A stretch of DNA of 64,000 nucleotides from Triatoma infestans (GCA_011037195.1 JAAEAF010014809.1:1-64000); one strand, 5' to 3'; shown: positions 34,600 through 46,597, counted from the first letter of the stretch. Notes: generated from the letters alone by a model not told the origin. Numbers and translations are program-made.

Positions 34600-36250
34600 G
34601 CCGCCACAGTCGTCGAGGAGGGTTATCTGGTATGGCTGCTGAGGAAAGTTGGTGAATTAATGGATTGTGATGATGTGGGAACGATTTGGCGATTGTGGTA
34701 ACACTCTACTACGATTGCAGAGCGGGTGCAAGCAGCTCTTAACTCGGTAGTGAGGAGGACTTGCCCTTAAACCCCTATAAAACCATAATAGTTCCTTTCA
34801 CATTACGCCACAAGTTGGAAGGATTTAGACCACCATCATTTGGGCACACTCCGATTCCATTTGCGATGGAGGCTAAGTGCCTTGGTGTTACTTTTGACCG
34901 CAGACTCACTTGGAATCAACACATTGACAAAATTTCACACAAAGCCAATGCGTCATTCAGTAGGTGCAGACGGCTTAGTGGGAGAAACTGGGGCTTACGC
35001 CCAAGTTTGACACTTTGGATCTACACTAGGGTCATCAGACCCATGGTCACATATGGGTCGGTGGTTTGGTGGACCAAGGCACTGCAAAAGGTGGCGGCGG
35101 AAAGGCTGCGTGGGATCCAAAGGCAAGCGTGAAAACCTCACCGACTGCGGCGTTGGAAGTCCTCCTCAATTTGCCACCACTACACATCCTCGTTCAAGGC
35201 GAAGCCAGAATGGGAATGCATAGGCTCCTGCAGGGGCCACCTCCCACCACCTCTAGGCACGATCGTAATAACCAGAGGTTGATTGAGGAAATCAAGGCTG
35301 ATCATCTTCTTGGAATGCCAACTGATAGGATGGTTTCTAGGTATCATTTCGAAAGGAACTTCCAAATTGTTATACCGAGCAGAGGTGAATGGGAGTGTGA
35401 CCCCCCCTGTTCGGTAACTCGATCTGGTATACAGACGGATCCAAAACTCCGACTGGGGTCGGAGCCGGGATCTATGGGGCAGGCCTAAAGTTATGATTAA
35501 GGCCAGCCTAGGCAAGTACGCCACGGTCTTTCAGGCTGAAGTCGTGGCGTTTCAACTCTGCGCTAGGGAGATTATAAGGCAAGGCATAGTGGATAGAAGA
35601 GTAGCCATATACTCTGATAGTCAGGCAGCTCTGAAGGCACTTTCTTCACACCAAACAGTCTCAAGACTGGTGTGGGATAGCCTATTTGCCCTAACCGACG
35701 TGGGTGCTCGGAATAAACTCACACTCGCCTGGGTGCCGGGACATGCGGGGTTTCTAGGCAATGAAAAGGCGGATGCCCTAGCGAGGGAGGGTTCGCAGGA
35801 TACTTTATAGGCTCCGAACCCTTCTGCAGCTTATCCAGGAGCCTTATTCAAACTTCTATCAAAGGTTCGGTAGAAGAACAGTGTCTGCTTTGGTGGAAGA
35901 GAACATCAGGACAGAGGCAGGCAAAGCTCTTTATCAAGAGCCATTTACCTAAATTTAGCATAGATCTACAGAACCATACCCGAAGGGATATAAGGCTAAT
36001 TGTGGGTCTACTAACAGGGCATTGTACGCTGCAGCACATGCCTCAGATAGTGAGTGCGCCGGCCTGGCGAGGATAAGGTTTTTTTAATTGGGGTCAGGCA
36101 ATCCCGAAGCTATAAGCTTCATGACGGAGCCGCTCTCAGCTTTGCTAGGATTGATTAGGAAGGCAAAGCTGGGGGTTGTGCTATAATTTAAGGGTATCCA
36201 CATTAGACCTCGTCTTGTAGGTCGCAGTACAATTAGGCTCGCCCCTCCGT
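34600..36250 (+). mobile_element. LINE ORF2 C-terminal half with RNase H
   Basis: Frame 1 (34761-35132): NPYKTIIVPFT, AKCLGVTFDRRLTWNQHIDK, ANASFSRCRRLSGRNWGLRP, IRPMVTYGSVVWW (thumb after the reverse transcriptase). After a shift: SPTAALEVLLNLPPLHILVQ. RNase H: SIWYTDGSKTPTGVGAGIYG (first D), shift, then ATVFQAEVVAFQLCAREI (E), VAIYSDSQAALKALSSHQ (D), LAWVPGHAGFLGNEKADALA (last D) to 35810. All four RNase H acidic residues are visible. Further broken sequence runs to about 36240. It is of the I/LOA type, a different family from 23763-24540, and inactive through shifts. Confidence 0.88.
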
Positions 36251-36269
36251 TTCTAATCTAATCTACTGA

Positions 36270-36665
36270 TATGGGAGGCGGGTGTGAAATTTGCGGTATC
36301 GTATTTGGACTTAGGTAACTTATAAATGGAATCTGGATATAGGAATGGATTGACAGGTTAGAAAACGTAAAACGGAGCATTGGTTATACAACGGAATATT
36401 TTGGATTGTATGGTTTGGACGAGGTGGATGTTGGAACCCTTTGTTGAGCCACATGAATTGAGTCCGTAAGTCCAAATTGGTTTCAACTGTAGATTGTAGA
36501 TAAGTACTTTGTTATTTAAAGTTAGTTTGAGCGTCTGTCCAGTAATCGTTTGAGTAGGCTGTAACGTTTTTTTATTTCGTTTCGTTTTAGTCTTGTACGG
36601 GGGTTCCATGTCAGGCGTTTGTCTATATAGAGTCCTAGATATTTAACTGTATCACAGATATAAAT
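36270..36665 (-). mobile_element. Jockey-like LINE 3' fragment
   Basis: Minus strand 36609-36358: LTLNNKVLIYNLQLKPIWTY then GLNSCGSTKGSNIHLVQTIQ and SKIFRCITNAPFYVF, a canonical Jockey-clade C-terminal segment. It abuts the end of the plus-strand LINE. Related to, but distinct from, 8888-10360. Confidence 0.85.
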
Positions 36666-37039
36666 GTATCACTATTATTTAAAAGTTTTTCAAAAAAAAA
36701 AGTAGATAGATAATATTACGGAATATGTGACGTTAAATTCAAATAAATTAAATTTCATGTTATTGGCGCACTCTTCACTTCCTTATCTGCTTGGGTCAAT
36801 AGGTTGGTAATTGTCCCTTCACCATCTCTGTATTTATATTTGGACAAGTGAGCAAAGTTTGAATTTTGAAAAAAGAAAATTTGTCAAAAGAGCTAGTCAA
36901 TTAGATGTACATCAGACGTGTGTCGTATTTATTTAATATTATTCGGTGAACCAAAACGTAACCTAAATGTGGAAGGCTGTAATAAATGCCCTTACATTAC
37001 CGGGCAGAAACAGTTAATACACTAGTATTTAAATATGAA
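36666..37039. other. Short unassigned stretch
   Basis: AT-rich, nothing recognised. Confidence 0.5.
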
Positions 37040-38020
37040 TTTTTTATCAATTTTTACTTTCAACTTTATTGTAATCGTGTCAAATTTTCGATATCGAATT
37101 TTTACCGGGAATATCTGTTTTGAGGTCCCCTGAGTCCAAAAAAGTGGTTTTTAGCAAATAGTCTGTGTGGAGTGTGTGTATATATCTATGTAAGTATGAA
37201 TGTGAACAGCATAGCTCAAAAACGAAAAACCATAGAACGTTGAAACTTGATATTCCGTTCAGGTATCACCTTGGGATCTGACAGTACGTTATCTGTCAAA
37301 ATTTCTCAACTGGAAGTACCATTTTTTACTAGTTGGATTTTTTACTTTTTTGCAATTTTCTCAAAAATGGCTCCGACGATTTTCTTTAAACTATATATCA
37401 ACTACACATACAAAGAGCTACAACTTTTATTTCAAAGATTTCACCGGAAAAATGCATTTAAGGGCACTTTTGGGGGAGGGGTGGGGTTAGGTTTCCATCT
37501 AAAGTGTTGTTTCAGTTTATTAGACAATTCTGTCATCTAAATCATGTTAATTAGAATTAAATATGTCGTTGAAATTCCGAGTTTGAAAAAATCGGATAAG
37601 CGGAAGTGCGTTGCCTTTATCACTTTACTAAATGATTTATTCTCCTTTCCGCAATTTTCTAGAAAATGGCTCCGACGATTTAGTCATATATAAACTAAAC
37701 TTACAAAGATCTACAACTTTTATTTAAAACATTTCTGTAGGAAAATTCATTTAAGGGCACTTTTAGTGGAGGTTATGTTTTTCTTTAAAGTGCTACCACA
37801 GTTGATTATACAATTCTATCATCTAAACAAAATTAGAAATAAATAGATGGCCAAAATTCCGAGTTTTAAGAAATTTAGTAAACCGGAAGTACGCTTTTAC
37901 TGAACAGTTTTTTCAGTTTTCGACGAATTTCGATAAATTTATTACACAAACTATAAAATTTGTCAATTATAATTTTGAGAACAGGCGTAAGAGAAAGTTG
38001 TGTAAGTGTTTCACACCAGA
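37040..38020 (-). repeat. Near-complete copy of family M (three monomers)
   Basis: Begins with the inverse of the right end (GTAATCGTGTCAAATTTTCG) and ends with CGTAAGAGAAAGTTGTGTAA then GTGTTTCACACCAGATTTT. Inside, GCAATTTTCT.xAAAATGGCTCCGACG at 37352 recurs at 37651, giving a ~300 bp period, with a third partial unit after 37850. Each unit has a C(C/T/A)GGAAGT motif, CTACAACTTTTATTT and CATTTAAGGGCACTTTT. Noncoding. Confidence 0.8.
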
Positions 38021-39091
38021 TTTTTATTTAAAAAAATATTACATTTAAAAAAAATTGTTTTAAAATACATAATTTGACTGATAAAAATGTTTTGTCTACG
38101 ACCTTGTACTAATATGACTTTTGATTAAATCAAACGTTATGAAGGATATTAAACTTGTAGTCAAGTGAGACAAAGTAAAATCAGCCTTTAGTATTCCTCA
38201 CAAGTGACGTAAGTAATATTATTTTCTAAATAGACTGATATCTAGCGGCAATACCCGAAATTAGAATATATTATCAAACAAATCCCAAGGCCTTCACAAC
38301 TAGCAACCGTATTGAGGTTATTTAATTGAAAAAAAAAAAAAGCAGGTTATTCCGAGACGTAATATAATGTACATTCTCAGTATTTACACTTTTTCATTAA
38401 TTTTATATTCATATATGTTAAGATCCTATTTATGGCGGATAAAGAAAAAAATTTAATATTCAACCCGCGAAGTAAAGTATTATTACACTCTCCAACAGTT
38501 ACCACAAGCGTTTGTGTGGTTAATACCAAAATTCATGTGCAGAAAAATATTACCTCTTATTCATGGTTTGATAAATAACTGTTTTAGAAGATAGAAATTA
38601 TTTCTGTTTTAATTTTCAAAAGAAATATTAATTTTTAGATCAATTTAGTAATCATGATGTCCCGCGGGTAGACAGTATGCAACCCCTGTATTAAAGCAAC
38701 ATGCCATTCAATCTACGGATTCTACTTTATTGAGTTAAATGAACCCGATACCTTTGGCGTCTTAGTCTTCGAGAAGGGGTTGTTAGTGAGTGTTCTGGGT
38801 AAACTAGTGAGCGGAATAAATCCGATTGTAATGGAATAATTATTTTGCATGAGATTTTGTGTAACGATATTTGACTAAATCACAGAGAGAAATGGAATAA
38901 TTAAATCGGATTGAATTACATTATATATAATTGAAGATTTAGTTTAGTTTACAGAGTTTATAATCGTTTCACTGTCACGCACAGTTCTAGTACATACTTC
39001 CATGTGGGAAGGTAATACGAAATTGTATAGTTTTATTTCATAATGTCAATTTAGAAACTTTGTTGAATAATAGTTTTTACATTTTATATCT
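38021..39091. other. Unassigned stretch
   Basis: AT-rich, no recognised element up to the start of the Kekkon-derived fragment. Confidence 0.5.
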
Positions 39092-39675
39092 GTTTTTCCA
39101 TATGAATATTTTGTAGTGATATCGACAGCTGTGTCCGTGATTGCAATATTAGGGATAATCTGTATAGCTGAAAATTTGTACTATGTACACGACAGAAAAG
39201 GAGAAAACGCGAAGAAGAAGGAGCACGAAAAAGATAGGAGTAAAATTGCCGCAATGCAACAGCAACAGGTCCACTGATAAAACCCCAGTGGCTAGAGATA
39301 GTGATCATATCACCAGAATTGGAGCTACCGTGCCACTGTCAAAAGTAAATGGTGCAGTATTAGGTCAGGTAATGATGGCATTTCAAACTGGCCCAGATGT
39401 CTTAGTGACTGAAATATACACCACCCGTGGTACCGCAAATATTTCCAGAACAAAATCCAGAATTAATAAATGATGCAAGCAACAAAGAATGGCGTCCGCC
39501 TAAAGAGGATTCAATGGAAACTGAAATGGATAAACAATGGGCCGGCAGAACACTACCAAGGAGGAACAATTTTCCAAAGCACTTGACTGCTGATGTACAC
39601 CTTTCATCTGGGAAATTCATAGATTCAGATGGTTATCCAGTTGATTATGGTCTGCCTAAAATGCCTGGACCATTT
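39092..39675 (+). pseudogene. Partial duplicate of the Kekkon gene (transmembrane and cytoplasmic part)
   Basis: Matches 47690-48268 of the intact gene at high identity, from GTTTTTCCATATGAATATTT to ATGCCTGGACCATTT. The first frame keeps YEYFVVISTAVSVIAILGII, then an altered juxtamembrane region with extra lysines, and stops at a TGA just after MQQQQVH (about 39275). An 11 bp loss relative to the parent follows VLV near 39410, and the frame then reopens as SNKEWRPPKEDSMETEMDKQ to GLPKMPGPF. Signal peptide, LRR and Ig parts are missing. Flanks show no similarity to the parent, so both breakpoints lie inside the coding region. No poly(A) or target duplication seen. Most likely a dead partial copy. 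Confidence 0.9.
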
Positions 39676-41379
39676 AGGAGTCGATATTAGCTTTGGAACA
39701 ATTTAAGTCGTGATATTTTATTAATTTCGAAACAGGAATATTTTTAACTTAAAGAAGGGAGGCAAGTTTTGCCGTTTAATTTAAATTCTATGAATTGTAA
39801 TTTATGTTCAAAAATTCTAATGAAACGAGGTTTCAAGATCTTGTAGATTAGGGATAGTTGTGTCGGAATCTAGCTGGGGGGGGGGCAGAAAGGCTATATT
39901 AACGTTTCATGGATCAGTTTACAAGACTTTGTCGTCTTACTACAGTTATATACATACTTACATAATTTATATATTTTTTTTAAACTGAGATATTTTATTT
40001 TATTCAGAGATCTAACACAAATATAAAATGGCACGTCTGTATGTTGGTAGACATTTGAATGAATTTACAAAGTAATCCAGAAGACACTGCCAATAACATT
40101 GAAGAAACTCATATAGTATTTGTAATATGTGATTGATGATTGTAAGCCACAGATTCCGGAGATTTTGTTTTTTTAAGTTTCAAATAAAAGTAATTCGTTT
40201 ATATATATGTGCAGTTAGTATACACAGTTTGAAGATAAGGAAAATATTATAGTCGTTTTCGAGCAAATTTCAACAAAGTTCAAAAATCGATTCTGCAAAG
40301 TCGCACTGCCGATTAATTGACTTCCGTCAAACTTAGAATTATAGTAAAACTATGTAACATACGTATAAGTAATATTCAATAGGCAGAAACATATTATATT
40401 GCAGTTAAGTAGTACTTTAGAGGAACGACACCATTTCCCCGGAACCCTCAAAAAATAAATTTTCTCGAGTTAAAGTTTCAAATAAAAGTGATAGACCGAT
40501 GTATTAGTATTGGTATTTCACATTTATCGTAAACCATTTTATGGGAAACACGTTTTGATCAAAATATATTAGATTTGTTCGTGCAGCAGTCCCAAACCGT
40601 CAGGAGCATGCGCACAGACGGTATGCTGTTCGTGCAGCGATTTCTCAAACTCAAACGGTTTCCTTAAACTCACGAGAAATGTGTTCGTGCTGATTCTCAA
40701 ATCGTCAGGAAACCGTTTGGAAATAATCATAGCAATCAGAGCTGAAAGCGCCAAACGATTTCAAACTGGTATTCCGACGCATGCGCATAGCAGTTTGAAC
40801 GCAATAAATTATTTATTATTCTGCTTCTCCCACTGTTTTGGCCAATATTCCTTTCAATTTACATTTTGACTTAACCAGTGTTTGTGGATATAACCACTTA
40901 GAACAATATGCTGTTCTGTGTTATCTCAGACAGTCCTATAAAAGTATGCAAATAGATATCTGGTACATTTATTTGCCATACTCTCAATGTCTAGTTATTT
41001 ATTTGCTATATCCTAACCATTATTTAATGAAACTGATTTCTTGAAGATATATGAGCTAATTAATTACAGATTTATGAGCTAATATTAACATTACATTAGT
41101 TTTTCCTGAAGGCTTTATAACTATCATGGTACAATACTGATCACAAAGCGTTCTTCCAGGTTGTTTCCAAAAGTTACCAACTGGGCATGATGGAGCATGC
41201 GCAGTGAAACCAGTTTGCAAACCGTCAACGACTATACAAAGTCGCTGCAAAAACAAACCTATTATAAGCAACATGATGATGAAGTTATCCAATAAATAAC
41301 AGGTCAAAAAAAAAAAACAAACTGTGTTCTATTCAAAGACATACCGTCACAAAGCTTCAAAACTCATGAGCATGAAAAT
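39676..41379. other. Mostly unassigned stretch
   Basis: 40060-40140 resembles 23575-23700 and 25480-25560 (a GTAATCCAGAAGA.A block), and 40430-40490 resembles family M. 40560-41260 is less AT-rich, with three GCATGCGCA cores (40607, 40783, 41194) and repeated TTCGTGCAGCAG-like and AAACCGTCA blocks, suggesting an unidentified element. No gene seen. Confidence 0.5.
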
Positions 41380-42512
41380 AAATCTGGTGTGAAACACTCA
41401 CACAACATTCTCTTACTCCTGTTCTCAAATTAGATTGACACTCACACAACTGTTCTCATTATAGGTTGTTTGTGTACCAAACTTAATGAATTCGTCGAAA
41501 ATTGAAAAAAACTGTTCAGTAATTGCGCACTTCCGGTTTACTAATTTTCTTAAAACTCGGAATTTTGGCCATCTATTTGTTTCTAATTAATTTTGTTTGG
41601 ATGATAATTTTTTTTTTTTTTTTTTAAGGCGCTTTAACATCTGTGGTCATTAGCGCCCGGAGCCTTCTCAGCCCACTGCCGGCCTCCGGACAGTGTTCTC
41701 TCGCTACAGACAACACTGTCCATCACCGAACAGTGAGCTGTAGAGGCTCCTAGGAAGAAAAAATCTAAGGGTATGGATGATAAAATTGTATTATCAACTA
41801 TGCTAGCACTTTAGAGGAACCAGTAACCCCATCCATCCCCTAAAAGTGTCCTTAAATATTTCCCCAGAGAAAAGTTATCAATAAAAGATGTGGGCCATTG
41901 CATGTTTGGTTTATACACGATGTTTCAAGAAAATCGTCAGAGCCATTTTTGAGAAAATCGCGAAAAAGTGAAGATATCATTTAGTAAAGTGTTAAAATAA
42001 ACGCACATCCGCTTATCCGATTTTTTCAAAGTCGGAATTACAACAACATATTTAATTCTATTTAACATTATTAAGAAGGCAGAATTGTTTAATAAACTGA
42101 AATAGCACTTTATATAAAACCTAACCCCACCCCTCCTTCGGAAGTGCCCTTAAATGAATTTTCCCAGAGAAAGATTTCAAATAAAAGTTGTACCTCTTTG
42201 TATGCTTAGTTGATATGACAAGTTTGAAGAAAATCGTCGGAGCCATTTTTGAAAAAACGCAAAAAAGTACAAAAAAAAAACAAACAAGTAAAGTGGTACT
42301 TCCGGTTGAGGAATTTTGACAGATGACCCACCGTCTGATGCCATGTTGATACTTAAATGGAATATCACGTTTCAACTTTATACGGTTTTTAATTTTTGAG
42401 CTATGCTGTTCACATACATCACTTTTTTGGACTCCGGGGACCTCAAAACGGATATTTCCGGTGAAAACTCGGTATCGAAAATTTGACACGATTACTAGGA
42501 GTAAGAGAAAGT
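41380..42512 (+). repeat. Family M copy interrupted by a SINE
   Basis: Left end TCTGGTGTGAAACACTCACA then CAACATTCTCTTACTCCTG; right end GATTACTAGGAGTAAGAGAA then AGTAAAAAA. TTCTCTTACTCC and GGAGTAAGAGAA form the terminal inverted repeat. Allowing for the 166 bp SINE at 41608-41773, equivalent monomer positions (GCACTTCCGGTTTACTAATT at 41529, GCACATCCGCTTATCCGATT at 42003) are about 300 bp apart. A third unit ends with ACTTCCGGTTGAGGAATTTT at 42300. Open frames in it are not conserved between copies. Confidence 0.82.
41608..41773 (-). mobile_element. 5'-truncated SINE (family A) with target duplication
   Basis: TGGATGATAA flanks it on both sides (41598-41607 and 41774-41783). The uninterrupted site is visible in the sister copy near 54229 as TTTGGATGATAGAATTG. 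The SINE has its poly(A) (T-run on plus), the CCACAGATGTTAAAGC tail and the body up to CTTAGATTTT on the minus strand, but lacks the tRNA head. Confidence 0.93.
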
Positions 42513-43034
42513 AAAAAAGAGAGTCCATTAATAACATTACATCAAACACCGTAGTAGTGGGGTAATACCAACCTAAACTAGTCTACCATCCATAAACTCA
42601 ATTTATGTAATATTCTACTACATATTCTACAATTTTGAAAAAAATGAACCAAAGAAGAAAACTAAGAACTAAACAATTTAGAAAAGTCTCATTTCCGGTT
42701 AATGTATTTAAAACGAAACCATTCTGTTGACTCATCTCTTTAACACCTGATCGTAATATTATCATTTTTAAGCTTTCTCCGTTTTATTCGATTTTAAAAT
42801 ATCTTCGTCATATAAATACTGGGCATTAAGATAACAATACGCACACCCACACTTTTACAAAGAGATCCTATTATAAAAATATTTTTTCTATAATCCAGGA
42901 CTACTCAATATTTACCTAAATACATAATTTTGAAAAAAATTAAACAATCACAATATTTCCTTTACCATAGTAACGATTATTGAAAACATCATAGGAATAT
43001 ATTCAGAAAAGAAAAGGGTACTAAATACATAGTG
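42513..43034. other. Unassigned stretch
   Basis: AT-rich, nothing recognised. Confidence 0.5.
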
Positions 43035-43165
43035 CAACAACTACAAATGCATCAGACTTTTTTTTATTCAACAATATCTGTTTTAATTGAAGTCATCGAC
43101 CAGTGTTTTGGGGGCGTTTGCACATTTCAGGATGCTTTGATAAACAGTGTCAGATTGATGTCTAA
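43035..43165 (-). mobile_element. Diverged Penelope-like terminal fragment
   Basis: Minus strand: ATCAAAGCATCCTGAAATG, then GCAAACGCCCCCAAAACACT and GGTCGATGACTTC, ending at TCTGATGCATTTG. Same order as 55064-55182 but the CTGATGA box and stem are degraded. Confidence 0.5.
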
Positions 43166-43589
43166 CATAATGCGTTAATGTTTGATGATATTTTAAATGA
43201 ATGAATGAATGTTGTTTTCCACCGCTACAGACTCCAGCCATACAATTCATCGACTAAGAATTCAATTGTCATTTAGAGGCAATACATTTCCAAATTTATG
43301 CTGTTAATTATACTATATACTGTTAAACCTATAAATTAATTTGGCCAACATTGGATAGCATTACAATTTGGCAATTCGCTAGGGCAATCTTATTTACTTT
43401 AATTTCGTTACTCTTAAACTATTAGAGTTTTTATTGGATATTTATTTAATTAAAGTTTTAATAGAAGTAAATAAATTTTAGAAATAAGTTTTGAAAGATT
43501 CATTGTTTAAAAGTTTGTAATGAAATAGCTAGACATTTGTTCATTCTAAAAATTTTACGATTAATATCTTGCGGGTAATGATGATTGAT

Positions 43590-44165
43590 ATACCTTGAAG
43601 AGTGTGTAGTGGAAAAAAACGATTGTATGTAGTAGATGTCTTGAAGAGGGCGGAAGTTAGTTAGAGATTTTTGGAAGTTAGTGTTCGAAGTATTAACACG
43701 GAATTTATAAAAATAGACTGTATTTGAACAATGATTTAAACGTGAGTAATGGTAACTATTAACAAGAAATACTTAGAAATAAAATAGGAGATAAATAACT
43801 AATAATTTAGAATGATTAAAATAAATGAACTAAGATGCACAACTAAGGAAATAAGTATAAATAAAAACTGTATAGGGACGCGGAAACTGCTGCTCGTATA
43901 ATAATCTTGAAGACGTACTGAAGTATAATCATATAATCATCCCCTCTTCCAATGGGGCGAAGTTTTACATTAGTGTTAGCAACACTCACACCAAGACATC
44001 TGTCCTAGTGTGCGACCTTGTGCGACCTTGGTTAGTTAGGTGACCAGCGATTTAGGTCAGTGGCCAGCCTTAGCGGGCTTGCTTTGATGTAAAGCATCGA
44101 CCCTTGGTTTTGTTTGTTTGGCCGCGGTCCTGTCTTGAAGTCAGCAGCCGGCTAGGCCACTAGTT
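43590..44165 (+). repeat. Unidentified ~600 bp repeat R, copy 2
   Basis: Diverged copy of 31590-32180. Shared blocks in order are GAATTTATAAAAATA, AACTAAGATGCACAACT, TATAGGGACGCG, AATGGGGCGAA, CCAAGACATCTGTC, GGCCGCGGTCC and GCAGCCGGCTAGGCC. Noncoding. The preceding 43166-43589 is AT-rich with nothing recognised. Confidence 0.6.
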
Positions 44166-45234
44166 ATAAATTATTCTTTCTTTGTTATACGCTGTGAATG
44201 TTTGACATTGCTATGACCTTGCCACGTCATTACAAGTGATATATCTAATTAGAATTCTTGCTTGCTATAACAGTCGATTAGCTGGTATGAAGATTTCGTG
44301 GTCTTAAAAGGGCTTTCGACAAACAGCTGATTGCTTGCTATAAGAGATTTGTTATTAATTCTTTTTGAGAGATTTGTTATTAATTCCTCAACGCCATGGA
44401 TGGTTAGAGGCATGAGATCTGACTAGACGCTGAAAGCCTCAAGAGTCTCAGAAAAAGAAGTAGCATTAATTGCATTGATTCCTCATGCTCGACTCCAGTT
44501 TGTTTATATTTCTTAAGTAGTATTGTTTTAGCTCATTAAGTGTTGCTTATTAATCCATCAACGCTGATCTTGAAACTTGCTAAAGCCTCAAGCTTTTAGG
44601 GAGAAGTTTGTCTCTCAAGGTGGTGGCCTAATCGTCCATACGGTGCAGTGAACGTGACAGGGGGAGGTTAAGATTCCGTTGAAGCTAGAGTAATACTGGC
44701 GCTTCATACGATTAACACCAGCAATATAAATTTAACAACCCTGATCTCCGTTTGGGCCAATTTTCTCAACAGAAAATTGATTCCATTTCTCTCTCTATCT
44801 AACACTACTGTTGCAGTTACTTAAACTTCAGTACAACTTCTTTCTGCTTATTTATTCATCTAGTGAAAATAATTTGCTAGTTTTTATATAAAACTCTGAG
44901 AAAAAAAAAATCACTATTATTTGTTAATAACTTAACGCCAAAGTAACGCATTCATAAAACCAGAAAAGTGTTTTATTTGAATAACACAATGAAGCATAAA
45001 AAGAAATACATAAAATAAAAATTAAAAACATGACAGATGAATATTTTAATTTCACTTTGAAAATATTCTTATAGTGAATCTAAGGTTTTTCAAGCAATGG
45101 AGATTTTCCGGCCTGCAACATGTTGTATGCATATTGTAAGAAGTCTTCTTCCGCTGCCCCTTTGTTGGGGATTTGCAGATTGTTGTAAGGTATTCTTGCA
45201 CTGCGACCTGCAAGATCTATTTATTGTGCCCCCC
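44166..45234. other. Unassigned stretch
   Basis: No gene recognised. 44270-44400 has a short direct repeat (AGAGATTTGTTATTAATTC twice, 44343-44390). Confidence 0.5.
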
Positions 45235-45418
45235 GGAGCTTTTTCAATGCACTGCCGGCCTTCAAGCAGTTTTCTCTAGCTACAGACAACACTGCCCATC
45301 ACCGGACAGTGAATTGTAGAGGCTCCTAGGAAGTGAAAACCTAAGGGCAGCATGCTGGATTCGAACCCGGGTCTTCCGTATTACTAGTCCAGCGCGCTAC
45401 CACTAAGCTAATCCCATC
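45235..45418 (-). mobile_element. tRNA-derived SINE (family A), tail truncated
   Basis: Minus strand: GGGATTAGCTTAGTGGTAGC (A box), GCGCTGGACTAGTAATACGG, GACCCGGGTTCGAATCCAGC (B box), then the body to GCCGGCAGTGCATTG. The standard tail is replaced after about 45235 by unrelated sequence. Confidence 0.9.
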
Positions 45419-46320
45419 CTTCTCCTTTGGTTTAGGTTATTAAGTAAGGTCGGAAACCCTAGTTTGTGTACTGTGTTTGTCCTTGTCTGTAAAGTGTAGG
45501 TATGTACTGTTCTGACGAAATGCATGGAGCACTGAGCTGTGGTAACCCTTGGGATCGCTACTCCCCAAGAAACTGCATGCAACAGATTCCCCACTTGCGG
45601 GGTATTGTAGGGGATTAAATAATTATTAATAATTAATATTTTCCAAGTTTTCTCTCTTAAGACTTCCATCTACTGGTATACCTTTACTTATATCTGCTTT
45701 ACAGAAATGGATTAGACTATTCATTCCTAATGCTTTAATGAGAGACATCATATTGTATATGGGCTTCTGTAGAAACTAAAAAGAATTATGTCCGGCTTTC
45801 GAAATCTAGGCACTCAGATTTTTACAGTAGCACAAGATTTACACAAGAATGCCGTCCAATCAAACATTCAGGATCTACAGCAGTTATCGCCAATCAAACC
45901 AGTAGATTCTTTTCTCTCTTGAGTAGATACTGGACCCCATTCTTTTTGTCTAGAACTCGGAGTATGTTTTCTAAGAAAATGAGCTATGACTGACTTTGTG
46001 ATCTATAAATAACATATACATATATCTAATGATGTTTTGATTGGGTTTTTACTACAATGCGACATGAAAATATATTGGCATCCCATCTTTTAAAAAATGT
46101 TATTAGGGTTTATCATAAATATAAGTCCATTTTTTTGGCCAAATATCCCTTACCGAAACCTGTTAAACTTATACAATTCTTTACGTTGTTTAAAAACAAG
46201 AATTGAGAACGTTGCTTCCTTCATTTAATATTCAATAATTTATATTAACTTTCTGAAATGAATATTTGTTTAAATTTATTTTTTTGGATAGTCTGATATA
46301 TATTTTTTGTTCTTAATTTT
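45419..46320. other. Region upstream of the Kekkon gene
   Basis: No coding similarity found, including in the open frame 45403-45669 on the minus strand, which overlaps the SINE. It probably contains intron or 5' flank of the downstream gene. No TATA box or initiator could be assigned. Confidence 0.45.
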
Positions 46321-46325
46321 TCCAG
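46303..46325 (+). other. Probable 3' splice acceptor of a 5' UTR exon
   Basis: A T-rich tract ending TTCTTAATTTTTCCAG is followed by GTGTTCGAAGATTG. It lies 273 bp upstream of the Kekkon start codon in sequence without coding potential. It fits an upstream noncoding exon spliced onto the coding exon. Inference from the motif only. Confidence 0.5.
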
Positions 46326-46597
46326 GTGTTCGAAGATTGACTGCTACCAAAAACCTCACCAGCCTGCATCTCGCGCCAGAAGTTGAGATGGTTTCCTAAA
46401 AAAAACTGAAATTTTATTGATATAGTAATGAATGTTTAATAATTATTGATTTTCCAAAATGTAATTTAATCAAATTGATGAATTTTGTTTTAATTATACA
46501 TAATATGAACTATAAAATGGAATAATGAATAATTATATATTAAAAACGAAAGGACTGGATTATAGTGGAGGCGGTGATATTATTAGTAGATAGAATA

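Noticed and set aside
42121..42549. 142-residue minus-strand open frame
   Set aside because: Lies in family M; the frame is not kept in other copies.
46565..46597. Upstream extension of the Kekkon protein by 11 residues
   Set aside because: It would start at GTG; the ATG at 46598 gives a standard signal peptide.
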